64,000 nt of DNA from Labilibacter sediminis (lineage in GTDB: Bacteria; Bacteroidota; Bacteroidia; Bacteroidales; Marinilabiliaceae), in NCBI RefSeq assembly GCF_005877885.1, contig NZ_VCHY01000001.1:518581-582580 (forward strand). The letters run 5' to 3'. The notes below the pieces were generated by a model. The model was not told the DNA's origin. It worked only from the letters and a program-made list of their open reading frames with translations, and ran no database searches. The number at the start of each line of letters is the position of its first letter. The first letter of the stretch is position 1. Made by a program: the position numbers and the translations under genes. Of this stretch, positions 45,819-55,221 are shown piece by piece.

Positions 45819-46214
45819 AAAATGTAATTTAATTAAAAATAAAATTTAGTTAACAATAAAAATAATTTAGTTACGAATAGGGTTTTCATTGTATTGGTTT
45901 CCAGATTTCTTTTATACCATCTTTTATATGGCATTTTCAGTTCTTCAACTTTATCAATAACATTTTAGCAATATTATGATCTCATCAAGTCTTACGGTCT
46001 AGTTAACAAGGAAATATTCATCCTTATCAGTTATCCTCCCTTTCCCGAAAGAGTCAATCGGCTTATACAATAATTTTCCATTCACCTTTTCTTACAGCCC
46101 AATAGTTTGTTCTTTGATACTTAAACTAAAGTTCAAATTAATTCCACGAGACGCTCTACAAAAGAATGAATTACTTAGGTGTTGGGCTAGTTAGCTATCA
46201 CTTGTTTTTAACCA
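45819..46214. other. 396-bp gap with a sulfatase-like remnant
   Basis: The gap between two minus-strand genes contains the short remnant at 45999-46107 and, next to the lipoprotein gene, the direct repeat AATTTAGTTA at two places about 23 bp apart. No intact gene or clear promoter is seen. Confidence 0.5.
45999..46107 (-). pseudogene. Sulfatase C-terminal fragment (frameshifted)
   Basis: On the minus strand NYWAVRKGEWKII is followed, after a change of frame, by YKPIDSFGKGRITDKDEYFLVN and a stop. The first part matches the xxWAVRKGxWKLI segment near the C-terminus of S1 family sulfatases, and the second fits the following PID...FLVNL segment. Catalytic parts are gone. It suggests the locus once had a sulfatase gene here. 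Confidence 0.5.
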
Positions 46215-47966
46215 CTAATTATAAATAAGCGCTTTTGTCTGCTCAGGATTATGCTGCATTCTTATTCGCCATAGAAGTTCTTCGATGGAAACAACATTGA
46301 TATCTTGCAACATTTTTTCGGTAGTCCATTTTACAGGAGCAACACCGGCTGCCAATTCATCGGGGTTATTCGGGTAAGCAGGATTATGGAACTTAGACCA
46401 GGCATGAACCGCAGTCCACGAAAACGATTTTTTACCCTCTGCCTTATCCTTTTCTACATCCCGGTTTATTTTTGCAGGTAAAGTTTTTGGATTCCCGGCA
46501 TAATCTTCCATCATTTTCAAGTCTTTCCACATTGAGTATTTGGCTGTGACCACTGGGATTTCTATTCCTTTTTTATTTTTGAACCAATACACATCACCTA
46601 ATCCTCCTTGATAAGGTGCATATTGCACTGCAATTATGCCGGCAATATCCTCCAATTCTTCCGCATAAATCTGGTAAGCATCCAGAGCTGCCTTACTATC
46701 CAGGTCATGAACCAGAAATCCAAACACTTTGGTTCCTGTTCGTTTCATATGAACATTAACTTTCTTAACGAAATCGCGCGATATTTGTGGAGCTTCATCA
46801 CCCCTATTGGTAGCAAATAAATCAGGGTACTGATAACCTCCACCATATTCAACAACAGAAATTCCATCCTTCTGGCTTTTTACCATCGCTTTGTAAGCAT
46901 CAGGAGCCATCATTGAAATATTTAAAGGGCAAGAGGTAAAACTAACAGGCACACTGCTTAAATAAGGGCTTGCCCAATAGTCATTTGATAAAACAAAAGA
47001 ACCCATTGTCCATTGCATATTGTCACCATCACTCATCAAAAACGAGTGAAAGTGATTGCCTTTCTCATAATCAATAGTAGAAGGATCGAGACTCTTAAAT
47101 CTAGGAAGCTCCTCGTTAATTGAATTAGAAGAGAGAATAAGGGAGTTTTGACACCAATTACTTGCTGTGTTAATAATTCCATAAACTGTAGCAGGAATGA
47201 CAAATTCACTTTCGCCTCCAATATTCCATCCTAAAAGAGGTGAACCCGGTTTTGTCCACTCAAGTATTTTTGACACGAAATCATTTACACCAAACCCTAT
47301 GGGTGTTTTATGAGCCACTGCATAGTCTCTTATATTAGGCCGGGCAGGATGCATCGTCATGACCGAGTTATTATCTAGCTGATCCTTTAATTCTCTAAAA
47401 CAAGCATTCGATGAAATATCTCTGGCATCTTTAAGCATTTTTAGTCCGGCTTTTTTTGCGATTTCTTCCAAACCTTCTTCGATAGTTACGGCACCTAGTA
47501 CTCCTGCATACATACAAGCCACATTGTACGATTCATCTTCGCTTTCATTGTAAATATTCCAGTCGAAAGATTGTGGCTTTTTAAAGAGTACATATCCCTT
47601 AATGTCAATTTCCGACATACATTCTACTAATAATTCTTCAGCATTATATTCCCCCTGAACCTGCACTTTAAGTCGGCTTTGTAAGCCTTCGTACCATTTT
47701 TCATAATTCCTGTTGGATGTTTGCATCCAGATCATTTTGTCCGTTTCTCCTTCATTTACTCCCCGCGCCATAAGGCCGGCCAAAGAATAAATAAGCGTAT
47801 TCTCGTTATAGTCTGAACTTTCCTTAAATTCTAATATTACAGATGGCGCTTTCTGTTGCGGCCACCAGTAGGCCGATTCTAAATTAAACGCTGATGTATC
47901 TGCACTCTGTTTAGAAGAACAGGAAGCAAAGACAGTCAGTAGTAAAATATATTTTATAATTCTCAT
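46215..47966 (-). CDS. GxGYxYP family putative glycoside hydrolase (lipoprotein)
   Basis: 583 residues with lipobox FASC. The family motif is visible as VVEYGGGYQYPDLF; other shared blocks are FLMSDGDNMQW, ITAVQYAPYQGGLGDVYWF-like sequence and VVSIEELLWRIRMQHNPEQTKAL. This family (GxGYxYP N- and C-terminal domains) is regarded as a putative glycoside hydrolase; no activity is known to me. It is clearly diverged from the two close paralogues at 50692-52704 and 55222-57108. It follows the GH92 gene by 25 bp and shares its promoter at 50408-50475. Confidence 0.88.
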   Translation of the reverse strand: MRIIKYILLLTVFASCSSKQSADTSAFNLESAYWWPQQKAPSVILEFKESSDYNENTLIYSLAGLMARGVNEGETDKMIWMQTSNRNYEKWYEGLQSRLKVQVQGEYNAEELLVECMSEIDIKGYVLFKKPQSFDWNIYNESEDESYNVACMYAGVLGAVTIEEGLEEIAKKAGLKMLKDARDISSNACFRELKDQLDNNSVMTMHPARPNIRDYAVAHKTPIGFGVNDFVSKILEWTKPGSPLLGWNIGGESEFVIPATVYGIINTASNWCQNSLILSSNSINEELPRFKSLDPSTIDYEKGNHFHSFLMSDGDNMQWTMGSFVLSNDYWASPYLSSVPVSFTSCPLNISMMAPDAYKAMVKSQKDGISVVEYGGGYQYPDLFATNRGDEAPQISRDFVKKVNVHMKRTGTKVFGFLVHDLDSKAALDAYQIYAEELEDIAGIIAVQYAPYQGGLGDVYWFKNKKGIEIPVVTAKYSMWKDLKMMEDYAGNPKTLPAKINRDVEKDKAEGKKSFSWTAVHAWSKFHNPAYPNNPDELAAGVAPVKWTTEKMLQDINVVSIEELLWRIRMQHNPEQTKALIYN

Positions 47967-47991
47967 ATTTCCTTAATCAAAACATTAACAA

Positions 47992-50292
47992 CTATTCAGT
48001 AACCGAATAAGGCTTACTATTTTTTTGCACCCCAAAACTCTTATTTGGTGACTTTCCCATTTCAAAATTTAACTCAACACCTTCTGTAATATCCTCAAAA
48101 GTGATATAAGTCTTTTGATATGCTTCCTTATTTCGTTTTACAGATTGAATGTATATGTTTTCACCAGAGTTTAAAGGAGCCTTTACAACAAAGGTTTTTC
48201 CATTTTGTAAATGGAACTTCACCTCTTGGAATAATGGACTTCCTATAGCATACTGTCCTGTTCCCGGAGCAACAGGGTAGAAGCCGGCTGCTGAAAATAC
48301 ATACCACGCTGAGGTTTGACCATTATCTTCATCACCACATAAACCATCTGGGGCCGATGAGTATAATTTATCCATTATCTGCCTAACTCTATATTGTGCT
48401 TTCCAAGGTTGATCCAACCAGTTATAAAGATAAACTGCATGCTGTATAGGCTGATTACCATGCGCATATTGTCCCATATCAGCTACTAACATCTCAGTTA
48501 TTTCATGAATCTGTTGACCATAGTAGGAATAATCAAAAGTTGGAGCACTCGTAAACACTTCATCTAGACGATATCTCATTTTATCCACACCTCCAAATTC
48601 TTTCGCCAAGCCCAATGGATCATGAAATACACACCATGTCCAATGCCAGGCAGAGCCCTCTGTAAAAGCGTCCCCCCATTTGTCAGGTGAATATGTTTTT
48701 GACCAGCTTCCATCCTGGTTTTTACCTCTCACAAAACCAATTTCAGAATCAAATACGTTCTTGTAATTCATTGCACGCTGCTCAAACATCCTTATTTCTT
48801 TCTTTGGTCTGTTTAGTGCTTTTCCTAATTGTGCAATATTCCAGTCAGCAAAAGCATATTCGAGCGTACGAGCAGTATTCTCTTTTACTCCCACATTATA
48901 GGGAATATAACCTAATGTATTGTAATACGACGCACCTAAACGCCCTACAGAACTTAAAGGTCCTTCATTTTCACTATTCTTTAAGATGGCTTCATAAAGT
49001 GTGTCGATATCATAACCTCTTATTCCACGTAAGTATGCATCAGCAATATTAATAGCAGAATTTGAACCTACCATACAATCTCTATGTCCTGGACTTGCCC
49101 ACTCCGGCAACCAACCACTTTCGTTGTAGGTATTCACCAAGCCTTGCATGATTTTGCTCAACTCATCGGGGTACATGATAGTGAAAAATGGAAATACAGC
49201 CCTAAAGGTATCCCAGAATCCATTATCGGTGTACATATAACCTGGCAACACTTTACCATTGTATGGGCTATAATGTACAATGTCTCCATTGGCATTAATT
49301 TCATGAAACTGACGCGGAAAAAGTAAAACTCTATATAAAGCAGAATAAAAAGTTCGGTATTGTTCGGTTGTACCACCGCTAACTTCTATTCGCCCAAGTT
49401 CTTTGTTCCATTTCTCAGCACCTTTGTTTTTAGTAACATTAAAGCTATCCCTACCTATTTCACGTTGCAAGTTCAGTTCAGCTTGTTCATGACTAATAAA
49501 CGAGGAAGCAACTTTGGCTACTACTTGTTCGCCATCGGTCGTTTTAAACGAAACAACAGCTCCTACGTGATTTCCATTCTTATGTAACTTATCTGATACT
49601 TGAATTTCGCCCTTACCCTTTTCCCATGATTTTGCCACTTCAAAATCTTTATCAAACATGATCACAAAATAATTATGGAAATTATCAGGTACCCCACCAC
49701 TATTATTCCTGCAATATCCAATAATTTTATTTTGTTCAGGTAGAACCTTAATCATTGAGCCCTTATCAAAGCCATCAATTATTATATGGGATTGCTCCGA
49801 TTCAGGAAAAGTAAATCGAAACTGTGCACCGCGTTCTGTAGGCGTAATTTCTGTAGTTACGTCATAATCCGCAAGATAAACACTGTAATAGTGAGGCTGA
49901 CTAATCTCCGTCTTATGAGAAAACCATGAACCTCTTTCATTTTCGTCAATTTTTAGTTGCCCCGTTTCTGGAAATAATGAAAAGGCTGCATAATCATTAA
50001 TCCATGGACTAGGTTGATGGGTTTGCTTAAATCCGCGTATTTTTTTTGCATCATAGGTATACCCCCAACCATCACCCATTGATCCTGTCTGTGGTGTCCA
50101 GAAATTCATCCCCCAAGGCATTGCAATCGCAGGATAAGTATTGCCATTAGATAAAGCAAACTCCGAATCGGTTCCTATTAAGGGATTAACGTATTCCACT
50201 AAACTATTATTAGATACAGATTGGCCTTCAACTTGATGTATACCGATGCATAAGAAGTAGAATATAATGGTGAATAAAAAATAACTCTTCAT
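47992..50292 (-). CDS. GH92 family alpha-mannosidase-like glycosidase
   Basis: 766 residues. Signal peptide ending HQVEGQ. GH92 landmarks are in order: VNPLIGTDSE, GNTYPAIAMPWGMNFWTPQTG, YTDNGFWDTFRAVFP, GWLPEWASPGHRDCMVGSNS, HGNQPIQHAVYLYNW and GLCGDEDNGQTSAWYVFSAAGFYPVAPG with the catalytic acid region GDEDNGQ. GH92 enzymes are calcium-dependent exo-alpha-mannosidases acting on N-glycans and mannans. No lipobox; likely periplasmic. First gene of a unit with the operator array A. Confidence 0.95.
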   Translation of the reverse strand: MKSYFLFTIIFYFLCIGIHQVEGQSVSNNSLVEYVNPLIGTDSEFALSNGNTYPAIAMPWGMNFWTPQTGSMGDGWGYTYDAKKIRGFKQTHQPSPWINDYAAFSLFPETGQLKIDENERGSWFSHKTEISQPHYYSVYLADYDVTTEITPTERGAQFRFTFPESEQSHIIIDGFDKGSMIKVLPEQNKIIGYCRNNSGGVPDNFHNYFVIMFDKDFEVAKSWEKGKGEIQVSDKLHKNGNHVGAVVSFKTTDGEQVVAKVASSFISHEQAELNLQREIGRDSFNVTKNKGAEKWNKELGRIEVSGGTTEQYRTFYSALYRVLLFPRQFHEINANGDIVHYSPYNGKVLPGYMYTDNGFWDTFRAVFPFFTIMYPDELSKIMQGLVNTYNESGWLPEWASPGHRDCMVGSNSAINIADAYLRGIRGYDIDTLYEAILKNSENEGPLSSVGRLGASYYNTLGYIPYNVGVKENTARTLEYAFADWNIAQLGKALNRPKKEIRMFEQRAMNYKNVFDSEIGFVRGKNQDGSWSKTYSPDKWGDAFTEGSAWHWTWCVFHDPLGLAKEFGGVDKMRYRLDEVFTSAPTFDYSYYGQQIHEITEMLVADMGQYAHGNQPIQHAVYLYNWLDQPWKAQYRVRQIMDKLYSSAPDGLCGDEDNGQTSAWYVFSAAGFYPVAPGTGQYAIGSPLFQEVKFHLQNGKTFVVKAPLNSGENIYIQSVKRNKEAYQKTYITFEDITEGVELNFEMGKSPNKSFGVQKNSKPYSVTE

Positions 50293-50372
50293 TATTTAAT
50301 GTATTAAAATGTTTAAAAAAATGTATAACCCTTCAATATTCAGTATAGATACATAGTCTGTTCGCAACTATA

Positions 50373-50475
50373 CATGCAAAATTTAAAATTTCGTCAAAAT
50401 CTATTAACAAATGTATACAGCAAGGGTTAAAAATACGATTAAGTACAGGTAAGAAAGCGATTAAAATACGATTAA
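50373..50475 (-). promoter_or_regulatory. Operator/promoter A: 11-bp-spaced heptamers and -7 box of the GH92 unit
   Basis: Plus-strand coordinates: GGGTTAA 50424, CGATTAA 50436, AGGTAAG 50447, CGATTAA 50458, CGATTAA 50469; steps 12, 11, 11, 11. On the minus strand these read TTAATCG and precede the -7 box TACATTTG (50408-50415) by 8 bp, so they cover the place of a -33 element. The block from 50373 aligns without gaps to 62939-63041, including the leader start GATTTTGACGAAA. Such repeat spacing is the known binding pattern of OmpR/SARP-type winged-helix activators. Confidence 0.8.
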
Positions 50476-50596
50476 ATAACTTAATACCAGCCAAATATAT
50501 CTCCACAACCCTGCACAGTAAAACTTTAATTTTTTGTCATGAAGATTCTCTGAAATAAAATAAACTGCTATTCAATTAAAAAGAGAGAAACTGTAA

Positions 50597-50623
50597 TTCA
50601 GGATTATATAAATTAATCCTGAA
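50597..50623 (-). terminator. Hairpin after the GxGYxYP-T9SS gene
   Basis: Perfect 10-bp stem TTCAGGATTA / TAATCCTGAA with a seven-base loop, about 70 bp past the stop codon. The T-rich part is not immediate, so termination is likely but not certain. Confidence 0.5.
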
Positions 50624-50691
50624 GAACTAAATCTACTTGAGATATTCTTTTTGTATTCTATCGCATTTATATATATTAACCTTAATGCTGC

Positions 50692-52704
50692 CTATAGATT
50701 GATAAGCTTGTTTACTGTTGTTTCTTTCCCAGAAGTCACTCGTACAATTAGAACTCCCTTCACATTATATACAAGTTCTGTACTTGTATTGTATTCACTT
50801 ACTATAAGTTTACCTGTCATATCATAAATCTCTACAAGTGAATTAGTGTTTACCCCAACCACATGTACCTGCCCGTGTGCGCTAAAAACTTTAACACCTA
50901 AAGTGTCAGCATTTAATATATCAGTTGCAATAAAAATAGATTGTGTCTGCTCAGGACGATAATGCATTCTTATTCGCCATATCATCTCTTCGATATTTAC
51001 AACCCTATAGTTTTCATTCAGCTTATCGGCACATAGCTTAGCAGCTCCAGCACCTTTAATGTTACCACTTACAGTTCCTGCTTCATTAAATCCACTCCAT
51101 GCATGAACCATAACTAGATTAAAGGGATCAGAATCTGTAGAGCTGATCAACTTATTTGCAATATAATCTGGTGTACCCTCCTGTACATTGTTATATCCTC
51201 CGAAATCCCAAATTGAATATTTCACTGTAACTACAGGAATATCGAACCCGTTAGCATTGGTAAACCACATTATTTCACCTTCACCTCCTGCATATGGGCT
51301 ATATTGAACCGAAATGATTCCTTCTAACTGATCGTTTGCATCAATATAAGCCTGGTAAGCCTCTGCAGATGCACCAGATTTAACATCTTTAGCCATTAAG
51401 GCCAGTACTTTTACACCGTATTGACGCATATGCGCAGCAGTAGCCTCAGCTAGCGATTTAAGAATAATTGTTCGCGATTTATCTAGCGCATAGTTATCAA
51501 CATAGCCATAACCACCACCAAACGTCTGAACTATAGATGTTTCTGAATTTTGATTATCAAATAAATACTGACACACTGAGGGTGCAATCATGGATAGGTT
51601 ATCAACAGGTAGACCAAAAGACATTTTTACATTATTCGCCTCAGGATGTGTGTAGTAATCCGTACTTAAAAAGTCATTCATCATCCATTGCACATTATCA
51701 CCATCTGACAGATAAAACGAAACATATTTCTTACCTTCTTCTTCCCAATTTATAGATTGTGGATCCACTACCTTTACTAAACCAGGCTGCCTCTGTCTAT
51801 AATCTAAAGAAGTTAAGGTGGTATTATAAGCCCAGTCGTAAGGAATCATTATGTTTCCTTTTTTTGAAATACGCTCTACAAACTGATCTTCCCCAACCCC
51901 TTGTTCCCAACCATATACTGGAGAGTTTGGTTCCAACCACTCAAGCACTTCTTCAAGTAAGGCAATATTTTGTCCGCCCTGTGAGGTACCGTATTCCTTA
52001 TTAAGGTTTATTACAAATAAGTTGTTTTTAATAGCAAATTCTCTTAACTGCCCAGTTTGAACAGGCATAACCACCAATGCTTTATTACTGCAATGACCTT
52101 TAAACTCATTCCAGGCATCCTGGGTCGTTTTCTGAGAAGCATCATAGGTCATTGTATATCCATAACTTTCATAATAGTCTTTGTCTCTCACATCTACAAT
52201 AATCGAGTTGTATACATGAGAAGCAACTGATGCCACAATATTACTTTCTGGATTATTCACCACATCGGTTAAAACATATCCATCAAATAAATCTTTGATT
52301 TTAACATTTATTCCGTTTACCATTCCGTAATTCCGAGTGGCTAATTCGATTGCACTTTGCATACCAATCTCACTTATTCCCATATCGCTTAAAGCCTGCT
52401 TTGATGATTGGTATGAAACCTTTCCACTATGATCATTTAACCAAACTCCGACCTGACTTTTCCCTTCTTCTACCGCTCTATTTGAAAGACCCGCAATTGA
52501 TTGAGCAAGTAAGTGGTATTGAAGCCCCCTTATTCTTTCTGTTTCACCAATAGCATTAATGTTGCCAACAGGAATCACCTCTACACAATTCCAATATAAT
52601 GCTGGTTTTGTAGATGATTCAGGATGCCAATACTGACCTTCAACTTCATACCCACCAATAAACAGGAGGCAAAAGCTAATGGAGATTAAAAAATAACTTT
52701 TCAT
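50692..52704 (-). CDS. GxGYxYP family protein with T9SS C-terminal sorting domain
   Basis: 670 residues. Signal peptide MKSYFLISISFCLLFIGGYE-VEGQ, closely like that of the GH92 protein. Residues about 25-600 are the GxGYxYP region (FGGGYGYVDNYALDKSR, FYLSDGDNVQWMMN, WSGFNEAG). The last 70 or so residues (VKVFSAHGQVHVVG, LVEIYDMTGKLI, VKGVLIVRVTSGKETTVNKLINL) are a type A T9SS sorting domain, sending it to the surface or outside. About 90 percent of its central residues equal those of the lipoprotein at 55222-57108. Confidence 0.9.
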   Translation of the reverse strand: MKSYFLISISFCLLFIGGYEVEGQYWHPESSTKPALYWNCVEVIPVGNINAIGETERIRGLQYHLLAQSIAGLSNRAVEEGKSQVGVWLNDHSGKVSYQSSKQALSDMGISEIGMQSAIELATRNYGMVNGINVKIKDLFDGYVLTDVVNNPESNIVASVASHVYNSIIVDVRDKDYYESYGYTMTYDASQKTTQDAWNEFKGHCSNKALVVMPVQTGQLREFAIKNNLFVINLNKEYGTSQGGQNIALLEEVLEWLEPNSPVYGWEQGVGEDQFVERISKKGNIMIPYDWAYNTTLTSLDYRQRQPGLVKVVDPQSINWEEEGKKYVSFYLSDGDNVQWMMNDFLSTDYYTHPEANNVKMSFGLPVDNLSMIAPSVCQYLFDNQNSETSIVQTFGGGYGYVDNYALDKSRTIILKSLAEATAAHMRQYGVKVLALMAKDVKSGASAEAYQAYIDANDQLEGIISVQYSPYAGGEGEIMWFTNANGFDIPVVTVKYSIWDFGGYNNVQEGTPDYIANKLISSTDSDPFNLVMVHAWSGFNEAGTVSGNIKGAGAAKLCADKLNENYRVVNIEEMIWRIRMHYRPEQTQSIFIATDILNADTLGVKVFSAHGQVHVVGVNTNSLVEIYDMTGKLIVSEYNTSTELVYNVKGVLIVRVTSGKETTVNKLINL

Positions 52705-53795
52705 TCTTTGATATTAGTTTTATCCGGCAAATCCGAATATTTAAATTATTTTATTGTTAATTTGCTGATATTCAATATCAACTTGTGTTTTTGTTTGAAA
52801 GTAAGCTCCCTAAACATCTCTGAGTAGTAAGTTTTGATATTAGCATTAAACATTAACATCCTACTTTTTCCCATATATCCCGGAATGGCTTATGTATTGA
52901 AATAGTACATCAATTACTTCCTTATTGCATACATTTTGTTTAATCTACATATACAAATCCATTCAAAAAGCTAATAAACTCTAAACGATCAAAAATTATA
53001 AAAGGAACATATTTATTCTTTAAATTAACAACTGCGAATTTAAAAGCCATATTTAATGTTAAATCATTAAATACTTCTTTTAGTTTGTCAGCTTTATATA
53101 TTTTTGACCATCCATCTGCCATATGAACAGAAAAACAATCTACATCGCTATATCTCAAAATCCGACTCATACCTATCATAAATCTATTTAATACAATTTA
53201 TTATTCGCCTAAACATTTTTCATAGTTTCTTTGAAGTTAGGCCTATAGAAACTTAGAAGTAAATAAAATGTAGTACATAAAATACCATGTCTGTAACTAT
53301 TTACCAGACACTAGTGATTTATCATATGGACTCACTTCTGCCCTAAACTTTCATGTTGTTTTTAGGTAAATACTTAATTAAGTGCTTTTTGTAATAGTTT
53401 ATATAGGTTGGGGGTTATTTTGCACTAGACAAGTAAACAGCCTCTTTAAAAATTACTTTTGTTTTGTATAAAGATTTAATAAGACCGGAAGCTGAGAGCT
53501 TTGCTTGAAGATCGCTTGGCCATACTTAATATTAATGCAAATAAGAACGTTATTTTTAAAGCAGCCTTGATGTTTTTTCCTTAGTTTTTGTCATCAAGAA
53601 TCAATTGTAGTGAAACGAAAATCATGAATACAATTGAAATTAAACTTAAATGAATAAAAAGTAAGTCTGGTTTGAGACGAAGCACCAATTATTTTGGGCA
53701 GCTCTGATATGGACTAAAACAATTTAAATATAAAGCGTAGGTATAAAGCCGGTTTGCAATTGCTTACCGACTTTATGTATTAACCCTAATACTGT
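52705..53795. other. 1.09-kb gap in the glycan locus
   Basis: A hairpin follows the GLUG gene (53743-53776). A minus-strand frame at 52940-53179 (79 codons, HMADGWSKIYKADKLKEVF) has no recognisable family. The remainder shows no clear gene, promoter array or CGATTAA repeat; it may hold decayed sequence left by the duplications that built this locus. Confidence 0.5.
53743..53776 (-). terminator. Hairpin after the GLUG protein gene
   Basis: Stem ATAAAGCCGGT / ACCGACTTTAT with one mismatch and a 12-base loop, 20 bp beyond the stop. It lacks a strong T-run. Confidence 0.4.
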
Positions 53796-55064
53796 TTATA
53801 AATTAACAACCTTATTCACAGTAGTTCCATTCTCAGAAGCTACTCGTACAATCAAAATTCCCTTCACAGTATATACAGATTCTGAACTTTTGATATATTC
53901 ACTCACTTTTCGCTTTCCGGTAATATCAAAAATCTCTACAAGAGAATTGGCTTCTGCGCCAACAACATGAATCTGCCCTTGAGTAACAAATACTTTTATA
54001 TTTGAGACCTCAGCATTTATTAATGAAGTCGGAAAATCACCTTGCCATCTTAAAACAGGACCATCGGTATCCATGTACCATATTTGAGAAAAATCCCAAT
54101 TTAAATTAGTAGAATAAAAAGTAGCATCTTTAAATTGACTTGATGTAATATCAGCTCCATCCTTGCCATCTGCAGCACTTTCCCAGAAAAACTTATGTGG
54201 ATCTGTTAAGCCCATCTGATCAAAACCATAGTTATTAGTGAATGTTACGCCGGCATGATCTCCAATTATTCTATAGGTCTTTTCAATATCTGGGTTAACA
54301 GTAGTCATTGAAGTTTGCATAGCAATACATTTTGTTACACTAACATTTTGTCCACCTGGAGCCACTCCAAGCATTCCTCCGGAAAAACCACTTTCGCTTC
54401 CTGTAGTACCCTTCACATAACATTTTGTGATAACAGTGCTACCTTCAGCCCAACCGGCAATACCACCAACTTGCCATCCTGTTGAGTACACATTTCCGTT
54501 ATAATAGCAATTTTCAATAGTAGCCCCATTACCATTAACATGCGCTACGATACCACCTACATGATCTCTTCCTGTAACATTAGCTGTAGAATAACATTCT
54601 GAAACAATTGAATTATCTACATGTCCGATAAAACTACCCGCAAAACCATTAGAGGTTATAGATCCTGTAACAAAACATTTCGTAATGGTTGAATTACTGC
54701 CATTACCCGCAAAACCAGCTGTCCAGGCATTAGGTGTATTAACAGTTAAATTCTTTAAACCCAGGTTTGAAATAGTGGCACCGGTAATGTTGTTAAATAA
54801 TCCGCCACGGTCTCCATCATGCTGGATACTTAGGTTTAGAATTGAATAACCACCACCATTAATCGTTCCAGTAAAATCAAATGAAGTCCAGCTCTGATTT
54901 TGCATATCAATATCATTATCCAGAATATAACCCCCTGATGGATTGGAAGACATAGCCTGTAAATCGGCCACTGTTGAAACATGTATTTGCGAATGAACTT
55001 CATTCAGCATTGTAATGGCTAACGCAACCAATACAGTTAAAAATTTATAGTCAAAGTTTTTCAT
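53796..55064 (-). CDS. GLUG-repeat protein with T9SS C-terminal sorting domain
   Basis: 422 residues. Signal peptide ending VHSQ. About 25-340 are beta-helix-like repeats of the GLUG kind (GGLFNNITGATISNLGL, AGFAGNGSNSTITKCFVTG, GGIVAHVNGNGATIENCYYNG, GGIAGWAEGSTVITKCYVKG), then a link ending in VLRWQGDFP. The last about 65 residues (IKVFVTQGQIHVVG, LVEIFDITGKRKVSEY, VKGILIVRVASENGTTVNKVVNL) are a T9SS sorting domain nearly the same as in the protein at 50692-52704. Probably a secreted glycan-binding or adhesin-like protein. Confidence 0.85.
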   Translation of the reverse strand: MKNFDYKFLTVLVALAITMLNEVHSQIHVSTVADLQAMSSNPSGGYILDNDIDMQNQSWTSFDFTGTINGGGYSILNLSIQHDGDRGGLFNNITGATISNLGLKNLTVNTPNAWTAGFAGNGSNSTITKCFVTGSITSNGFAGSFIGHVDNSIVSECYSTANVTGRDHVGGIVAHVNGNGATIENCYYNGNVYSTGWQVGGIAGWAEGSTVITKCYVKGTTGSESGFSGGMLGVAPGGQNVSVTKCIAMQTSMTTVNPDIEKTYRIIGDHAGVTFTNNYGFDQMGLTDPHKFFWESAADGKDGADITSSQFKDATFYSTNLNWDFSQIWYMDTDGPVLRWQGDFPTSLINAEVSNIKVFVTQGQIHVVGAEANSLVEIFDITGKRKVSEYIKSSESVYTVKGILIVRVASENGTTVNKVVNL

Positions 55065-55221
55065 AAAAAATAAAGTTTAAATAATAAATATAAGAACACA
55101 GCTATCGCAATAGCTTGATGTTTTTTTTTCAAAAAGCATTATATACCAAGTCTTTAACTAAGCTCTTATCATTAGAATAATTGAATAGCTAATGATAAGA
55201 GCTATAATTTGAGCCACTATC

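Larger units (their letters stand above)
50293..50691. other. 399-bp promoter region of the GH92 unit
   Basis: Contains, in transcription order, a hairpin that may end the upstream unit (50597-50623), the heptamer operator array and -7 box (50408-50475), and a leader of about 105 nt. No gene seen. Confidence 0.75.

Noticed and set aside
49084..49587. Plus-strand frames opposite the GH92 gene
   Set aside because: Antisense frames of a strongly conserved glycosidase; composition is that of reverse-complement coding DNA.
52940..53179. 79-codon minus-strand frame in the 1.09-kb gap
   Set aside because: No recognisable domain, no promoter box and no convincing ribosome site; mentioned in the gap description but not called a gene.
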